Shown here one piece after another: positions 62,046 through 64,000 of a stretch of 64,000 nucleotides of DNA. A program made the translations under genes and the position numbers. Below the pieces are notes generated by a model. It did no database searches, was not told where the DNA came from, and was given only the letters and a program-made list of their open reading frames with translations. Location of the stretch: assembly GCA_018894105.1 (NCBI GenBank), contig CM032122.1, positions 31,465,404 through 31,529,403 on the forward strand. The letters run 5' to 3'. This stretch comes from Jacaranda mimosifolia. Lineage: Eukaryota; Streptophyta; Magnoliopsida; Lamiales; Bignoniaceae. Numbering within the stretch: position 1 is the first letter of the stretch; the number at the start of each line of letters is the position of its first letter.

Positions 62046-62652
62046 TAGGGGTGTTCACGGGTCGGATTTGGGGGAAAAATAAATCCGAACCGATCATTTT
62101 TAATTGGTTTGGTTTGGTTTGGTTTGGTTTGGTTCGAGTTTTATGATTTTTAATTTTTGAACCCGAACCAAACTAGATCGGGTTGGTTTGGTTCGGGTAA
62201 TCGGGTTCAAGGAAAAAAGAAAAAAAAAAGAGGGGGGGGGGGGAAGGATGAGAAGGAGAAGAAAGCACCAGTTGCAATTTTTTTAGTTCTTTAACTAGAA
62301 AATCAAGACAATCAAATTATTTGTAAAATATTCATCAAAATTCAAAAGCACACAATATTGCACCAGAGCACCACAAGTCATAATTGTTATAAATTATTTC
62401 ATTCTTTACCACAAGCCATGATTGATAATATAAAATCTCAAATCTAAATCTAAGTTTAACATTAAATATAAATATAAATAATAAAAGTCATAATTAAAAA
62501 AATATTATTTATTTTAATTAAATGGTCGGGTTGGGTCGGGTCGGGTAAATGAAAATGAAATCTAAGAACCGAACCAATTGTAATCGGGTTTGATCGGATT
62601 TGACCCGATCAAACTCAATTACCCGAACCAATTAGAATGGTTCGGTTTGGAT
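62046..62652. mobile_element. hAT-like element, right end beyond the inserted LTR
   Basis: Begins TAGGGGTGTTCACGGGTCGG, the usual start of plant hAT-like MITEs, followed by five tandem GGTTT pentamers and AACCCGAACC words. Toward 62522-62645 there are GGTCGGGTTGGGTCGGGTCG and ACCCGAACCAATT words, which can pair with the left part. The expected right terminus is missing because an LTR starts at 62653. A run of 12 G lies at 62232-62243. Confidence 0.6.
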
Positions 62653-64000
62653 TGTAGCCCCCCCACTCGAAATAGCACCTAAACTGAGGTGCCAATCCGA
62701 TTCAATATTAATTCAAGCCAAGAAGTAAACTATACAGTCAATAAACCCATCAGAAAGTTTCAAAACTTATAAAACACATATAGCAGCGGATACTGACTTA
62801 ACAAACTTTAAACAATCATATAATATTAAGCACATAAACTAAATACATGTCACAAAATCTCTATTTCAACTTATCAGAAACAATGGAACATCAAACCAAA
62901 ACAAACCTTAACAAAAGTATATCTTACATACTGCAGCCATAAGGTCATCATCTGATATATCGAACATCTCTAAGAGTGAAACTTAACATACGAGTGGTCC
63001 TTTAACAGATAACATAATATTTACATTCCATATGCCAGACTTCAGACTTAATGTGGGAATTTCTAATCTGTTACAAAGCAGTCACCAATCCCTGCCCGAA
63101 TCCAAGCTTAGCATTCAGTCCTGTCTGAGAAAATCAAGATAAACGGGGAAATAAATCCAAAGGACTTAGTGAGGATAATTATAACATATATAATGGGGAT
63201 CTGTTGAGCAAGAAATCGACTCAACAAATCATGAATCAACAATTAACAGAAATATAACAGGAAACGTTCAAACATTCAGGAACAATCAGAATCCGGTCAA
63301 ACAGGACAATTCTGAATAACATTTACATTCCAGTCAGTCTTATCCAAGCGTGACAGCTTGGCACACGATAGGCGCCGAAAGCCAGTAGATGCCCAGGAGT
63401 AGCCCTAGCACATCACAGACAAATAGATAGTAGATGTCCAGGAATATCCCCGGCACATCGCAGACAGACGGTAGATACCTAGGCGTGTCCCTAGCATATC
63501 ACAGACAGACGGTAGATAACTAGGAGTATTCCTAGCATATCACAGGTAGACGGTAGATACCTAGGAGTATCCCTAGCATATCACTGACACACGGTATCCT
63601 AGGAGTATCCCTAGCACATTACTGACAGATGGAAGATACCTAGGAGTATCCCTAGCATATCACAGATAGAGGCATGCCTAGGAGTATCCCTAGTACATTA
63701 TTGATGCGGAGTATCCCTAACACATCACCGCTACCTAGGAGTCTCCCTAGCATATCACTGACAGATGGGCGATGCCTATAAGTATCTCTAGCACATCATT
63801 GATGCTCAGGAATAGCCCTGACACATCGCATATATCTAGGAATAGCCTTAGCATAAGGCTGACAAACTGAATACCTAGGGAATAGCCTCTAGTGTACACA
63901 GACTTACAAAACGAATACCCAGGGAATAGCCCCTAGCGTATCAGACTTACAGAACATATACCCTTGACATATCAGACGTACAGACAGTTCAGAATAGTAC
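62653..64000. mobile_element. LTR-like sequence, runs off the window
   Basis: Begins TGTAGCCCCCCCACTCG directly inside the hAT-like element. It resembles the layout of the 3-kb LTR at 26676: a TGTA-GCCCC start, then AAAGGACTTAGTGAGGATAA where that one has AAATGACTTAGTGAGAGCAG, then a repeat-bearing part. It is thus probably the start of a related but distinct LTR. The other end, any genes and the target duplication lie outside the window. Confidence 0.6.
63370..63975. repeat. Tandem array of about 40-bp units in the LTR
   Basis: About 14 copies of a unit like GATACCTAGGAGTATCCC, TAGCATATCACAGACAGACG, with steps of 36-45 bases. The CCTAGGAGTATCCCTAG core is partly palindromic. The last copies have a variant with GGGAATAGCC instead of GGAGTATCCC. 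No coding frame. Confidence 0.88.

Overview
This window is AT-rich nuclear DNA from a flowering plant, most likely a eudicot. The evidence is spliced genes with GT-AG introns, plant-specific families (early nodulin-like phytocyanin, MRS2 magnesium transporter, plastid J8 co-chaperone) and a dense load of plant transposons. I cannot name the species from the sequence.

Only four ordinary host genes are well supported. (1) A two-exon early nodulin-like / lamin-like phytocyanin on the minus strand, 18478-19099. (2) A two-exon gene for an 89-residue single-pass membrane protein of unknown function on the plus strand, 34498-36279. (3) A five-coding-exon MRS2-1/MGT2-type Mg2+ transporter on the minus strand, 37583-41767, with an extra intron in its 5' UTR. 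(4) A three-exon plastid DnaJ8-type J protein on the minus strand, 44251-46101. All four read through without a break when the introns are removed. Genes 2-4 form a gene island (about 34.4-46.3 kb) with few repeats outside the long MRS2 intron.

The rest is mobile DNA, and many elements can be closed to the base by their target-site duplications (TSDs). Bases 2925-13732 are a 10.8-kb PIF/Harbinger element (TSD TTA) with a decayed DDE transposase and a Myb/SANT ORF on the plus strand, plus a second Myb/SANT gene and a GRF zinc finger on the minus strand. Bases 14.1-17.6 kb carry four small DNA elements: hAT, a Harbinger-derived MITE, a CACTA MITE and a Tourist-like MITE. Bases 20.0-24.7 kb carry another hAT element and a tandem array of about 185 bp. 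Bases 25010-34148 form a Mutator-like element (9-bp TSD TTGATTTTA, long degenerate inverted repeats) filled with an unusual array of about 117-bp repeats and split by a 3-kb solo LTR (TSD ATAAG).

From 46.7 kb onward the window is repeat-derived. It holds a tandem and segmental duplication, then a cluster of non-autonomous Helitrons (49.4-62.0 kb) with several 5' ends per element, head-to-head ends, and two solo LTRs of one family inserted in opposite orientations. It ends in an hAT-like fragment interrupted by another LTR that carries a 40-bp tandem array and runs off the window. No tRNA, rRNA, CRISPR or organellar segment was seen.

The host genes have no shared pathway that I can see. The transposons are connected by nesting (LTR inside MULE, LTRs inside Helitrons, LTR inside hAT), which gives a relative order of insertion.
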